Of a stretch of 64,000 nucleotides of DNA, positions 52,998-64,000 are shown piece by piece. Position numbers and translations under genes: made by a program. The stretch covers positions 33,648,592 to 33,712,591 of the forward strand of contig CM067343.1 in assembly GCA_034190875.2 (NCBI GenBank). The letters are read 5' to 3'. Origin of the DNA: Urechis unicinctus (Eukaryota > Annelida > Polychaeta > Xenopneusta > Urechidae). A model generated the notes under the pieces. The model made no database searches and was not told where the DNA came from. It saw nothing but the letters and a program-made list of their open reading frames with translations. The stretch's first letter is position 1. Each line of letters opens with the position of its first letter.

Positions 52998-55979
52998 TTT
53001 TGTTTCGTATTGTCTGACAGCTTGCTGTAACAGTGCGTAAATGGAAAGGCCATTACAACAACGGAGTATGCCTCATATATCCCGGGCTTTCTAACTATTT
53101 CATGTGCATCATGGTGGATCATTAAATGCAGATGTTCCAGGGTGTGCTTGAATAATCCAAATGGCTTTTGCCTGTGTCTAATCAATAATGGTGCAATCGA
53201 TGAATCAATTAACCCAAGCTGCTCATATGTAAATAAAGCACTATGTATTATAATACAGCAGCACAAATGTCATACGAGGTGGTTCACGCATCGTGATGCT
53301 GTTTACCTGTATGCCTTCCCTATGACATTAACCTATATGGTGCCTTATTGCAGTACCAGCACCTTCCCCAATCCTGCAATAAGTGTCATGGCCTTTACCT
53401 AAAAATCCTACTTGTAAATGCTTCCCTGTTGCTTTACCAACATCTTCCCTCGACCCTCCATGCCTCCTGCATAAAGAATAATTTTGTTTTAATTGTCAAT
53501 TAAAGAAGAAAATATACTCCTGCGTTTTGTGATTTATTACAGGGATAAATACCATAAATAGATCCACCCATAACTGGTGACAGATGAAATACCTTTTCAT
53601 CTACCACTGTAAACAAACCACACATCATAACTTTGATACTAAACCATGTAAAAATCTCCCTGTAGACTTGACAGGTACCTCATATATATAAATCTATCAT
53701 CCTCATTAACAGTTTGAACATCAAGCAAATCAATATGACAGTGTTAGCTCCAACAGATGTTAGATCTAACACTGTCCCAGGATATCTTGACAGAAAAATA
53801 CCAGTTTTACATCGTTAATTTTATACACAAGGCAATGGGCATCATACAGACATACACCAGTGATTATATAACTGTTGGGATATGATATGAGTGATAAGCT
53901 ACAAATAAACCAGAAGAGCTTAACATAATATCAGGTTATGACAGAGCCATTATTTAACCATTTGCTTTTCCCTCAAGAAGCTTCACCACATTGGTATTGG
54001 GGAATATGAATGCTTATGTTGATAAACACAGGTAAGAGTTATGATATTTAACATATGCTGGGCAGGTACATTGGATGATGATGGGAATCAAGCCTATTTG
54101 AGTCACGTTAGTATCATTATGATTTATGTACATCCTTCATTAAACAATGGGTCACCATGGATACAGGACATATACCGGCACAGTAAATTAGACAAGGAAA
54201 TAGAAACTGCAGGTGAACAAATATGAAGCAACAAAACATACAAAAGATAACCTGGACTCATCTTATATGCACACATCCATGCATATTAATAATTTGATAT
54301 GCTGTCTATCCAGCAATGGACTCTTAGTCATCTAGGGAAAATTGTCTTCAGAGTTTGGTGTCGGTGTTTCAATTTCCTGATAACATTACTGTTGTAATAG
54401 ACATTTGATGCCATAAAAAAAAAAAAACACTCAAAAAGCAAATCTAACAGCTGCTACCAGCTGTGAATATTGATATTTGAATCACCGCAAATAAATGAAA
54501 AACCACTTACAGTATTTGATCATTATGCATTTTGTTACTCTGAGCACAGAAATAAACCGCACACTAAAAAAAATTATCCTTGAAATGATCAAAAAAGTAT
54601 TTAATAAATAATAATGAATAGATTACCAAGCAGAACAAAAAAAGGGGTAGGGATGATTTCAAAACAAACCATCTAGCACAAACAATTGCACTATGGATGA
54701 GTAGGTTGATCCGCCTCGACCTCACCAGAATTAACCTTGACCTCATTAGAATTAACTAAAAAAACACTAGAGACCTTTTCATGAAGGCTGGTCAATGCCA
54801 ATACTTATCTTGACATATCAGAAAAAAATAGGTTTCTGCGAATTATCCATAAATATGTGGAACATTTTAAAGGTCAAACTTCAAAAAAATTCAACGGTCC
54901 TGTGATGTGGTCATGAATTAAATTGGTAGTCAATTCAGGTTTCATAATGTTATTAAAAAAATTCTCTTCTCATCAACACTATGCTTAGTAGCATTGGGAT
55001 ATGAGAAATGGATCTGATAATATCTTTCACTTTTCTACAGAAACAATTAGCATGCTTGCCATCGTAGGTGTTAACATAAACCATTTTGAACTTTGACCAT
55101 TTATAGCCTAGCCCTATCCTGAAATGGCTTACACACAGGTCAAGGTTACAACAGTAACACTGACAAGCACAGTTGCAGATTATCTTGTGTTCTATGCAGG
55201 TGATCTTTGAGCCAGTGCTAAAAGCAGAACAACTTCAATGTAAGTTGGTGTATATATTGAGTGCTATTTGTGCCAACTGCAATATAACATAACATAGCAG
55301 TACAATAACTCCCACTGAGGACAGGAACAATAAGCTTTGCTGACACAGGAAGGAGTTCACCCGGAATGACCAGGATTAAACTTGTTTGGTTTAGTATGAA
55401 CAACAGGCACTGTACACCAGGGACCAGCACACAATTGTTTATAAATATTATCCATGCAACAGACTGTACAAACTACAAACAAATTCCTTACTTAGGAACA
55501 GCAATTATATTTCCATTCAATTAGACCAAGACAATATTGAGGAAATAGACCGCATTCTTTCACAAATATCAGCACACTTCACAACTTAATATATCACACC
55601 ACAACAAACTTTCTTTCAAAATTTTAATGGTGCCTCAACCAAAGACAATGAGTCAGAAAATTCATTATTTAATTCAACTTAAATGGAAATGATGCAAAGC
55701 CTTAGGATGAGAAGTATAAATTATTATAACAAAATCTACTTGGTTGAATGATACCGTGTGTTCTTAAATCAGGACCCAAACACATTGATTACAAGTGTAA
55801 ACATTTCTCCACATCTTTGCTGAAAATATATCTACATTCAAGACCAACATTTCTCTGTAGACCATCCAAGAAAGTCTGTAATTAATGCAAATAAAAGCAT
55901 TATATACATGTAGAAACATTGTACACAATTCAACAGTTCTTGACACCTTGTTCAAACCTTTGGTCCACACATGAATCCA
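52998..55979 (-). other. Region downstream of TMEM115, probably including its 3' UTR
   Basis: AT-rich and CpG-poor, with no supported gene. The TMEM115 3' UTR must begin at 55979 and run left. The nearest minus-strand poly(A) signals I noticed are weak (ATTAAA-type near 55625) or distant, so the transcript end is not placed. Open frames at 52979-53402 and 54041-54226 show no domain. Confidence 0.5.
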
Positions 55980-58008
55980 TCATGAATTGTCTGCTATGGG
56001 GTCAGAGGAAGTTGTGGAAGGCTTAGTTTTCTGCTGAGTCAGGGCTTTGTCTCCATCACTTGTGTCTAAGAGAGGAGCTTTTTCTGAGCTGGCCATTGGG
56101 GTTTCTGGTGTGGGCGGGGGAGTAGGTTCCATCTCCTCCATGCTGGGCCAGTTGCCCTGCTCGACTTTGCTGAGGCGTTCATTGAGGGCTTTGAGGGCCA
56201 ATTGCCTGAACACACAAAACATTGCCATGGAAAACTATCAACATTTGTTAGACTCACAAGATGCTGGTGAAGCAGAGATGGAAATAAGCATCTGTCAAAG
56301 GGCAATTAATTTGTAACGTAACTAGCCAGCGTGATATTATCCCAATTTTTCTCAGAGTGGGGTACAGACCAAGACAGCAGCAGAATATGAGATGTTCACA
56401 TCGAAAAATGAAAATGAGCGCCTTGGGAGGTATGGAAGCGAGGCTCCGCAAATGCTTTCCTCGAGCATGTGACAGAGTTACGTATGAGTACAACCCTTCG
56501 AATCATTACATATGACTACTACCATGATAGTTTTCGTAATGTTACTTATTTGTGCAGCCAGCATTTTCAGATGGAATAACAAATAAGATTGTAGACCGTT
56601 GATTCATGCTGATATATTTATAAAAGTTCCTGACAATAAGTTTTTTTACCTAAGTTTTAAATTGAATCACATCCTACCCTAAATTGAAAATAATGTTAAT
56701 TTAGCTGTATACCACACATCATATAATTTTAGTCTTCACCCAAGCACCATAAACAATATATGCTTATTTCTTGTTCAGGATCAGATGTAATAATCTTTCA
56801 CAAATGGGTAGATGGAAAACACCGTCATAACAGTTTGATTTAATATCAGGTCAGAAGCCATCAATTGAAAGCATCATCTCAGATTCACTGTGCTTAACCA
56901 AAGATTACTCACAACCCATTCATTCTCACCTTCTTCGTTCTGCATCCACAGGGTCAGTGCCTGGCAGGCTCACTGTGATCGTCGTTGAAGCACTTACATC
57001 ATATTTACGCTGGGGCTTCTTGCAAATCTTTATCTTTACAAGAACTGAGAACAATGCACTTGAAACTATGGTGATGAACGGCTGAAAGCGGTCAGGGAAG
57101 AAACTGAAAGAAGAATGAGAGATTAAGATAAATAACAATTCATGACTGTCTATAACTTGTATATTTGAAATACAATGTATCGCTTGGCAGGTGGTATTCA
57201 AGAATCTTGTAAATTGATTTGTAAAAAATCATTTGCATTTCAAAAGCAAGGTCTGAATCAATTAATTGTCATTCATTTTGTGAGTTGATAATAAAACAAG
57301 ATACCTAGCAAAGGAGAAACTGTCTGCCAAGTCTCCTCGATTTCCATTACTGTGTTTCTGGTAGAATCGAAGGTATATCCAGCTAATGAGAAGACCCCAT
57401 CCGAACATGATGGGGAAAGGTCCATCAACGCCACCGACAAGTCTCACAATAGCAGCCATAATCATGAGACATAAGGGAATGTGTTTGTTTCTCATCTTTC
57501 CAAACGGAGAATTGACCAGAACCAAGTCGGGCATCACTTGTTTGGTGGCCACAGCAAATCCAGCAAGGTAGGCTGCCAATCCATGGATGTGCGTTTCAAA
57601 TAGGTAATCAGTGTCCATTGTCACAAGATACACGAGGAAATAAGTGAACGTGCTGCAAGCAGCTACAACCACATTGACCACCACGAAGAATATAAGCATC
57701 TCTAAAGCACCCCAAAGAGGTTCCAGTAGCTTTCCATATAACGTAACAACACCTAAGTCACAAATGAGCACCCACACATGGACTTCCACGAAACAGTGCG
57801 TGAAATAAGTCCAAACCCAAAAATTCGGTGGAATGACATTTCCTGGTTTCACGGTTAACACGTTCAGGGCTGCCTCGCTGAAGGAAAGGAAGTACCCGAT
57901 GACTATAGCTGCACAAACGAATTTCACAACGACACTACTATTTCCCAAAGCAAGGGAAAATTGTTGTTTCACAAATGGCATATTTTTCTGCACCGTGGCC
58001 ATCGCCAT
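55980..58008 (-). CDS. TMEM115: Transmembrane protein 115
   Basis: Three minus-strand exons (58008-57305, 57103-56930, 56205-55980) total 1104 nt, giving 367 residues against 351 in human, with phases 2 and 2 matching. Exon 1 (residues 1-234) has several hydrophobic spans (about 24-43, 76-91, 102-128, 142-158, 177-194, 198-213) and the family landmarks PPNFWVWTYFTH, LEPLWGALEMLIFF, IHG and WIYLRFYQKHS. Exon 2 has VKIKICKKPQRKYDV and SLPGTDPVDAERRR. Exon 3 has QLALKALNERLSKVE and an acidic, Pro-rich cytosolic tail. TMEM115 is a rhomboid-like-fold protein of the Golgi implicated in retrograde traffic; it lacks rhomboid protease activity. Two in-frame Mets (M1, M3) begin the ORF, and I take the first. 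Confidence 0.94.
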
Positions 58009-59657
58009 GTTGTCAACATCACAATTTCTAGAGCTAGAAATTTATCTATAACCCCAAAACTGTCTGGGACATACACATGACTGAACTAGGTCTATATTTG
58101 GTCTTGTCTTTAATAATTTAATGTTTATCACCATAGTTTGATCGGATTTAGCATTTCAGCCGTCATGAGTTGTAAACTTTTGGGAATTTAATTCTTGATT
58201 CTTAGGCCCAGCTGCTGTGAGCAACTGGTTATTGTGAGAAGCAAGAGGCTAAACGACATATGGCACCTATCAGAGGTATCATATTTACGTGAATAGAAAA
58301 AAAGTTGTCAGGGTAAAACATTGGGTTTCAGGGCTCGACTCGTTCTATTCCTTTGATTTGCTATTTATTTGCATCATGGTGGACGCAAATATTTACCTAA
58401 TAAACCATCGTAGTTATTTTTTTTCAGATTCACAATTGAGTAGAGTAATTCCGCGTCAGAACGGATAAAAATTTCATTCTTGGTGTTGGAGAACAACCAA
58501 CATAACTCTGAGAGTATCATAAATGATCTGTTCTCGCAAATCTAAAACTTTTTTAGAACAATTCTACAACGGCGGTCGAGAACTACCTCCAGAAAATGTT
58601 ATCTGAATATTCAACATGGAGGACAAAACTGTAATTTTACCGCATCAACGAATGGTGATTTTATTCGATATTTTCTCAAATTTACTCAATAATTAAGGCA
58701 TTGAATGCCACCGTATATTAAGACATGTGTTAGCAGTTTCCAGAAGGCCAAATAGCTCTCGGTATTATGACACAGATAAGAACTCGAGTAGGATAATCGC
58801 TCGGGTGCGAGTTCGATTCCCAGACTCGACGTCTCAGTGTCTGGGAATGGTCTCGTCAATACAGATAAGACTATGGTGTTTTGACTGTAACAAAATCCTC
58901 GGCAAAAAAAAATTATATGTTCATGTCTGTTCAAATGGAAAATTCGTACCCTGACTGGAGAATTATTCAATAAATTTATAAAGTATGTGTTTAATGGATT
59001 TTAAAAATAGGTGGTCTATCAGTATCACATTCACATATGCATGATGTGTGTTTAATGAATAGTACTTCGCAGCCAATTGTTGACTTGTTGTATATGTGTA
59101 CCAGTTTGGTTCTATGATATAGTTCCATGTAGAAAATGAAAATGCAAATAGTTCTTTCTGTAAAGAAATGGCAAATTTGTGAAACCAATCAAAATTAAAA
59201 TGCGTATTTACATCAAAGAAGCTATTCGGTATTTGTTATAATAAATAAACAATCCAAGAATAATTATACAAAGTTTGAATTATATTGGACGATTCTCACA
59301 TCGAGTACTCCAAATGAAGACCCGGATAAGCATCATATTTATGTAGAAATATCTCTCCTCAACTCTGTTGCTTATTGAACAAATAAATGCACAGCTCTTT
59401 TTCCCTAACAGTGGACCCAAATTTGAATTTAATTGTTAAAATGTTGCCTAAAGACTTAGACATCCTTTACTTAGCATCAGGGGTTCAGTTCCCACAGGGG
59501 GATAATCATTTTTTCCCATATTATCTTTTCCATCATCAGCCCTTGGAAATCATGATGGTAAAATTTATAATTTTTGTCGATTTTTATCAATATGGTTGTC
59601 AGACATTGAAAAACTGATGAGTTTCTGAAACTGATTCTTTCTGCAGTGAGAGAGACA
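58009..59657. promoter_or_regulatory. Divergent intergenic region between TMEM115 and GTF3C1
   Basis: About 1.65 kb separates two head-to-head start codons, so promoters for both genes probably lie here. It is AT-rich with no obvious TATA box or CpG island. A B-box-like AGTTCGATTCC at about 58808-58818 sits in a short tRNA-like segment. The GTF3C1 first coding exon follows TTCTTTCTGCAG, so an upstream non-coding exon may be in this region. Confidence 0.5.
58780..58850 (+). repeat. tRNA-like SINE fragment with B-box
   Basis: The sequence CTCGGGTGCGAGTTCGATTC resembles a T-arm with a near-consensus polymerase III B-box. Neither a matching A-box at tRNA spacing nor a full cloverleaf is clear. 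It lies between TMEM115 and GTF3C1. Confidence 0.25.
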
Positions 59658-62600
59658 ATGAGTTTCTCTGCTCCTGTCATCGAAGAAATAGGCTTGGAGG
59701 GGCTGGATGGTATGGTTTTTCGTTTTCTTACATATTGTCTTTAATAAGGATATTTTGGGATGGAAAATTACACATTGGTTTGGTTTACTGAACATACTTG
59801 ATCATTTGCTCAGGTGAAAATGTTGTAAAGTATTGCTATTGATTAGAGATAGTAATTGATATGGCTCTTGCATAAGATTGTATCAGATATAGGCTGGAGG
59901 TCTGCTGTCAATCAGCATCCCTTGCATTTAATGTTAAACATCGTATCGTGGAAGTTTGTATGAATTACCTGTATATATTCCATCCATACAGGAATCACCC
60001 TACCAAGTCTTTGGCTTCGTCTTGACACCAGAAAACCTAAGTTTCCATTGAAACTTGATGAGAAAAGTAAACAATTTCTGTGGAGCACTGTGCTGACCAT
60101 ACACAATGAGTTGGAGTTTTTCATTCTTCCGGTTCCTCGACCAATCATTACAGTACGGAAGAGATCAGACAGTGTCGATCCTGACACCGGCATGTTTTGT
60201 GAGCAGGTGAGTTGTTCATGGCCTGTATGTTTAGGGTTTGCCATTAATTTGTTATTGCTCACTGGCCCACAGGACAAATACCTTCTACATGCACAGGATC
60301 AATATCACTGGCCCCAGCTAATAATTACCTCACCTGCCCGATAACCCCAACAAAGATACAATTTGCATATATTTTAAGGTAGTACCTTAGTGTTATCCAA
60401 CGACCATTTGCAGACCCACTATTGTACTGTGGTCACTATGGAAATGGACGAACCAGACATCAAGGTCATTTAAGGCAAGGAGTAATTACTCCATGCTTAA
60501 AGTAAGGATAGCTTATATATCAACAGAGCATTTGGCTGCCAATGTTTGGAGCGACACCCAGAGTGTATGATTATTGTTAATTGGACATGTACTTCACACC
60601 TTCACCTCAGTTGCAAGATAAGTACTGTACCAAGATAAACACTTTGCATATTTCCAGTGTATCCCTAAAACAGTATATGAAGAGTTCAAGACAGATGTGA
60701 ACACTTTATGTGAGCTACTGTACCACACTCATCAGTATAGTGTCAGTAACTCCTGGTGTCTTGGTAGACTATGTGACAAGGTTCCCCTGGTCATATTGCT
60801 CCTGATTGTACAAGGTCATGCCATTGGTTAATGTTGGCTGTGGGCTGAAAAAGGTCAAATTATTTTTTCTTGAGTCTTGACATTGATCAAAAAAATAAAT
60901 TTTAAGATATATATATACAAATATTAACCATTAATAAAATTCATTTCCTGACTTAAATGATAGAGCATGGTGTTTGTGTTGCATTAAGTTTCACCCAGAT
61001 GATTTCAACTACCCAGTGCTGGTCGTAAAGGACCCCACCGGAGCTATAGCGGGGTCATGTCCTTCCTTCTCCACCAGGACTAACGTCTCATCCCATGTCC
61101 GGGGGCGGGGAGTAGTGGCAAAGCTGAGCATGGAAGAAGCGCTTGAAAGGTAATTATGTTTATTTGATTGGAGTTATATTAGATGCAGGAGAGGAATCAA
61201 CCTGTCAAATTAACGAACTTAATGAAGGTAAATAATCAAGTCTCCAATATCATTATGATATCTGGTTGGTTTTGCTAAGTCACAATTACAGATGGGTGCA
61301 AAAATTATCAGTTCAAGGCCTATTCGCTCACTCATTGTTCTTTCTTGGTATATTCACTGCAATCAGTGGCTTGATGGAATTGAGTTTACCCCATTGAATA
61401 ATTGAAGGTGTTGTGTTATGTTGTATCCTCACAAACATTATTCTGGTTAAAGCATCCAAATCAAAATTATAAACGGGTGTAACAAATTCTCAGGTCCATG
61501 TACTTTCTTGGTATATCCATTTGAGTAATGACTGTGATGTGATTAATGTGTTTTGCCCAGTGGAGTGATTGTATTTGTAATGTTATGGTATACCCTCAGA
61601 TGGGGAGACAGTCTGGTTATAGTGGCCTCACAGAAGGTACGCAATAATCTTCTGTTTGATTCACATCAGGAAGACATCCACAGTAATGTAGGCGACCAGG
61701 CTTACTGTGTGCTGGAGCGTATAGGCAGGTAAGTCGTCCACCTGTGTGCATTAACGAGATGGATGTTATTGCTTGTTTTCATCTCCATTGTCAGTTTTAC
61801 TCAAGGTATCACATCATCAAGTGGATGTGCCTTTTAAAGTGGATGTGTCAATACAATGATGGTTTGATTGAGGGATGACCTTGACATGAACAGGTCACGG
61901 TATGAGGGTGAGCTGACACAGGGTCACTCTAGTCTGGCCTCAGCTCTCGACATCTCCAGTAAATCCATGTTCTACATCAAGAAGAAGATATTGAAGCCGC
62001 TTAATATTACCATTAATCAGGTCAGCTGTCTTTTCAAAGTAAATATGAGTGCTCATGTTGAATTAACTGTTACCTATTGGTTGACATCGTGACTGATATT
62101 TAAATGTTTATTGTGGAAAATTTATATAAACAAATTGTAGGTTTTTGACAGACTTTTTAGGTTGTTTTCATTGTTAAGTTATATTAGATCTTACAAAATG
62201 TTTTATTCAATCACTGAATAGATTTTCTTCTCAAAAGGATGCCTTTAAAATATTCCAAATTTGAATTGTTCAATATATTTCCCAGTTGCTTATAATTTTC
62301 ATGTACTAGGCAAATCAATTATTTTCATAATCCAGCTACCTCAACTTGTCCCCATGTGTATGTATTGCACAAATTGGTAATTTTTTCAGCATTTTGTCCA
62401 AAGAACACTGAAGAACCAGAGCACAAGTACAACCCTGATGCACCTGAAACGATACAGCATCTGGTTCAAACCTGCCTACCTCCAGTTCCTTGAGAAAATG
62501 GCGGCTGTCCTCAGCCCCAAGCCAGAGCAGCAGGAGATATTGGTGGTACTGCGAAATGAGATGGGAGTGACTGATAGTAAATTTAAGAAAATGATGGCTG

Positions 62601-64000
62601 CCCTGAAGAACTATGCCAAAGCTTCGTTGATTCCATACAGTGAAGTGCGGCCCGATGATACCGCAAATTTTTACAGCAAGTATGTGTATACTTGATTTGG
62701 GGCCATTGTGCTTCTTGTTGTAAATGGCATACACAAATATGAATAATGTGGTGGGATACATTTTCAAGGATATTCAGTTACTATATCTAAATAAGGTATG
62801 ATGGATGTGGATCATGCGAATCACATTTTTAAGCTAATGTTCCTCTTCTGGTATTACATAAGAATTCAATTTTAATTTTCAATGAAGATATTCTTGTGAA
62901 CTCATGGGAAATATGATAAGAGAAACACAGCCATAGTGAGAGGCTGTGTATTAATTCAGAGTTGCCAGAGTGGCTGTATGGGCAATGTACTCATCTCAGA
63001 GCCAGATGGTTGTGGTTTAAATGGCGGCTTATATCACAAGGCCCATTCATCATCGTCATCATCATCATCATCATCGTCATCATCATAAGCATCATCATCA
63101 GCTACAGCAGCAGCAGAATCATCATCATCAACATCATGGTAACCATCATCATTGTCTTCAGCATCACAATCATCATCCACATCTTCTTCATCATCGTCAT
63201 TTTCATCATTTAACTACCTCAACAGCCTCAATATCAACATATATCCTTGACCTTTGCCCTTAGGACCAAGAAGAAGCAGACAGTCCGCCATGTCAAGGTG
63301 GTGAAGCTGATCAAGCCGTACTACGGGGAAATCCCTGACGAGGAACCGTCTGACGATGAGGATAATGATGATGGTGGGTTGCTGAAGCTGTTCTCCATCT
63401 ATCACCCATCTTCATCAGTCGACCATGCTATTAGCAAAGGACTGGGGGTCTGTTCACACATGTGATCTAGAAAATGTGCCCATTCATTTGTATTTTCCCT
63501 TTCCACAGTATTTTGTGTGGAAGTACATAACACTGAAGGGTTGAAATTGAGTCTGTTGATTGTTATTGTCAGGAATTCAGGAGTTGGTCTTTTGATTAGG
63601 ATCAGGATCAAACTCAATGTATGCAACAAGACTGCCCAGAAAGGCACCTCTGTGGCAATTCCCCTCATCACTATCATTTTATCCATCACTTCCGTGAACT
63701 CTACTCCGTCCCTTGTCTAATTTCTCATCTGCATCTCAACCATCAAAAGCTGACAAGTAATTCATTATTCTATCAGCCCCTGTTTTCTGTTTGTTGTTCT
63801 CAGAGGACAGCCCAATGAGCTTCATCAAGACTGCGTTCACTCCCGTGGTTGACCAGAGCTTGCTGGAGCAGGCGAGAGAAGTACTCATGTGCCACGGGGA
63901 GCATGGCCTCAGTATACGAGAGATGGGATACGCATTGGCAATCACTTCCCTCGACGCCAGGCAGATCTGTCGTACTCTGGAGAAACTGAAACTAGCCAAG
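59658..64000 (+). CDS. GTF3C1: General transcription factor 3C polypeptide 1 (TFIIIC largest subunit), N-terminal part
   Basis: Exons 59658-59709, 59992-60206, 60989-61149, 61600-61728, 61894-62020, 62390-62679, 63264-63373 and 63804-64000 give 1281 nt (427 residues) with consistent phases. The gene continues past the window; the human protein is about 2100 residues. The start MSFSAPVIEEIGLEGLDGIT matches vertebrate VALEGLDGLCLPALW. Further matches are GSC (about 105), RWGDSLVIVASQ, YCVLERIGRSRYEGELTQG, FYIKKKILKPLNITINQ (B-block-binding winged helix, about 205-240) and an acidic PDEEPSDDEDNDD. TFIIIC binds the internal B-box of tRNA genes and recruits TFIIIB and RNA polymerase III in the nucleus. 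The start fits the family N-terminus. A TTCTGCAG at 59646 suggests a 5' non-coding exon. Confidence 0.94.
60207..60988 (+). other. GTF3C1 intron 2
   Basis: AT-rich intron with no recognised feature. A TTTCCAG near 60658 is followed by a short open stretch. It is not needed to join exons 2 and 3, which align directly with the vertebrate protein, so it is not called as an exon. Confidence 0.6.
62680..63263 (+). other. GTF3C1 intron 6 with tRNA-like SINE and (CAT)n repeat
   Basis: At about 62959-63030 a tRNA(Leu/Ser)-like head (GCCAGAGTGGCTGTATGGG, then a degenerate B-box GGTTTAAAT) suggests a tRNA-derived SINE. An imperfect CAT/CATCAT microsatellite follows at 63045-63210 and gives His-rich and Ile-rich artefact frames. 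Confidence 0.55.

Noticed and set aside
57104-57304. U12-type intron in TMEM115 (donor GTATCTTG)
   Set aside because: The donor departs from the U12 consensus, and the acceptor has a strong pyrimidine tract typical of U2 introns.
59455-59510. B-box-like GGTTCAGTTCC upstream of GTF3C1
   Set aside because: The match is weak and has no A-box at a sensible distance, so it is not called as a polymerase III element.

Overview
This is a stretch of animal nuclear DNA with dense introns, microsatellites, long minisatellites and no operons. The encoded proteins are bilaterian orthologues. The mosaic CpG pattern and repeat content suggest an invertebrate, most likely a lophotrochozoan such as a mollusc; that placement is inference. 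Four protein genes can be assembled exon by exon with consistent splice phases. The frames and phases were read from the sequence; the family assignments rest on remembered vertebrate orthologues.

Layout: (1) 1-3237 is non-coding upstream sequence. (2) 3238-44628 (+) holds 21 coding exons of a FRMD4A/FRMD4B-type gene: an N-terminal FERM domain, a cytohesin-binding CUPID coiled-coil region, a long disordered tail and a C-terminal PDZ ligand. A possible short form ends at 33824. The introns carry at least ten tandem arrays. (3) 46074-50258 (-) holds nine exons of HDHD5 (CECR5), a mitochondrial HAD-family protein, converging tail to tail on FRMD4. (4) 50259-55979 holds repeats, including a LINE-like tail and a possible terminal-inverted-repeat element, plus the probable TMEM115 3' UTR. 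(5) 55980-58008 (-) holds three exons of TMEM115, a Golgi membrane protein. (6) 59658-64000 (+) holds the first eight coding exons of GTF3C1, the B-box-binding subunit of TFIIIC, which runs off the window.

The genes are independent cellular genes: a polarity scaffold, a mitochondrial HAD protein, a Golgi protein and an RNA polymerase III factor. They do not form one pathway. I found no new multi-gene system.

The most unusual signals are: a five-copy tandem duplication of the FRMD4 exon 2 acceptor, with every upstream copy unproductive; a second exon-edge duplication at exon 19; TG-rich tracts before most FRMD4 acceptors from exon 2 to exon 15; a dispersed 30-bp hairpin element built on GCTCGGA/TCCGAGC; a U12-type intron in HDHD5; FRMD4 and HDHD5 poly(A) signals about 25 bp apart on opposite strands; and a CpG-rich to CpG-poor change near 36-38 kb.
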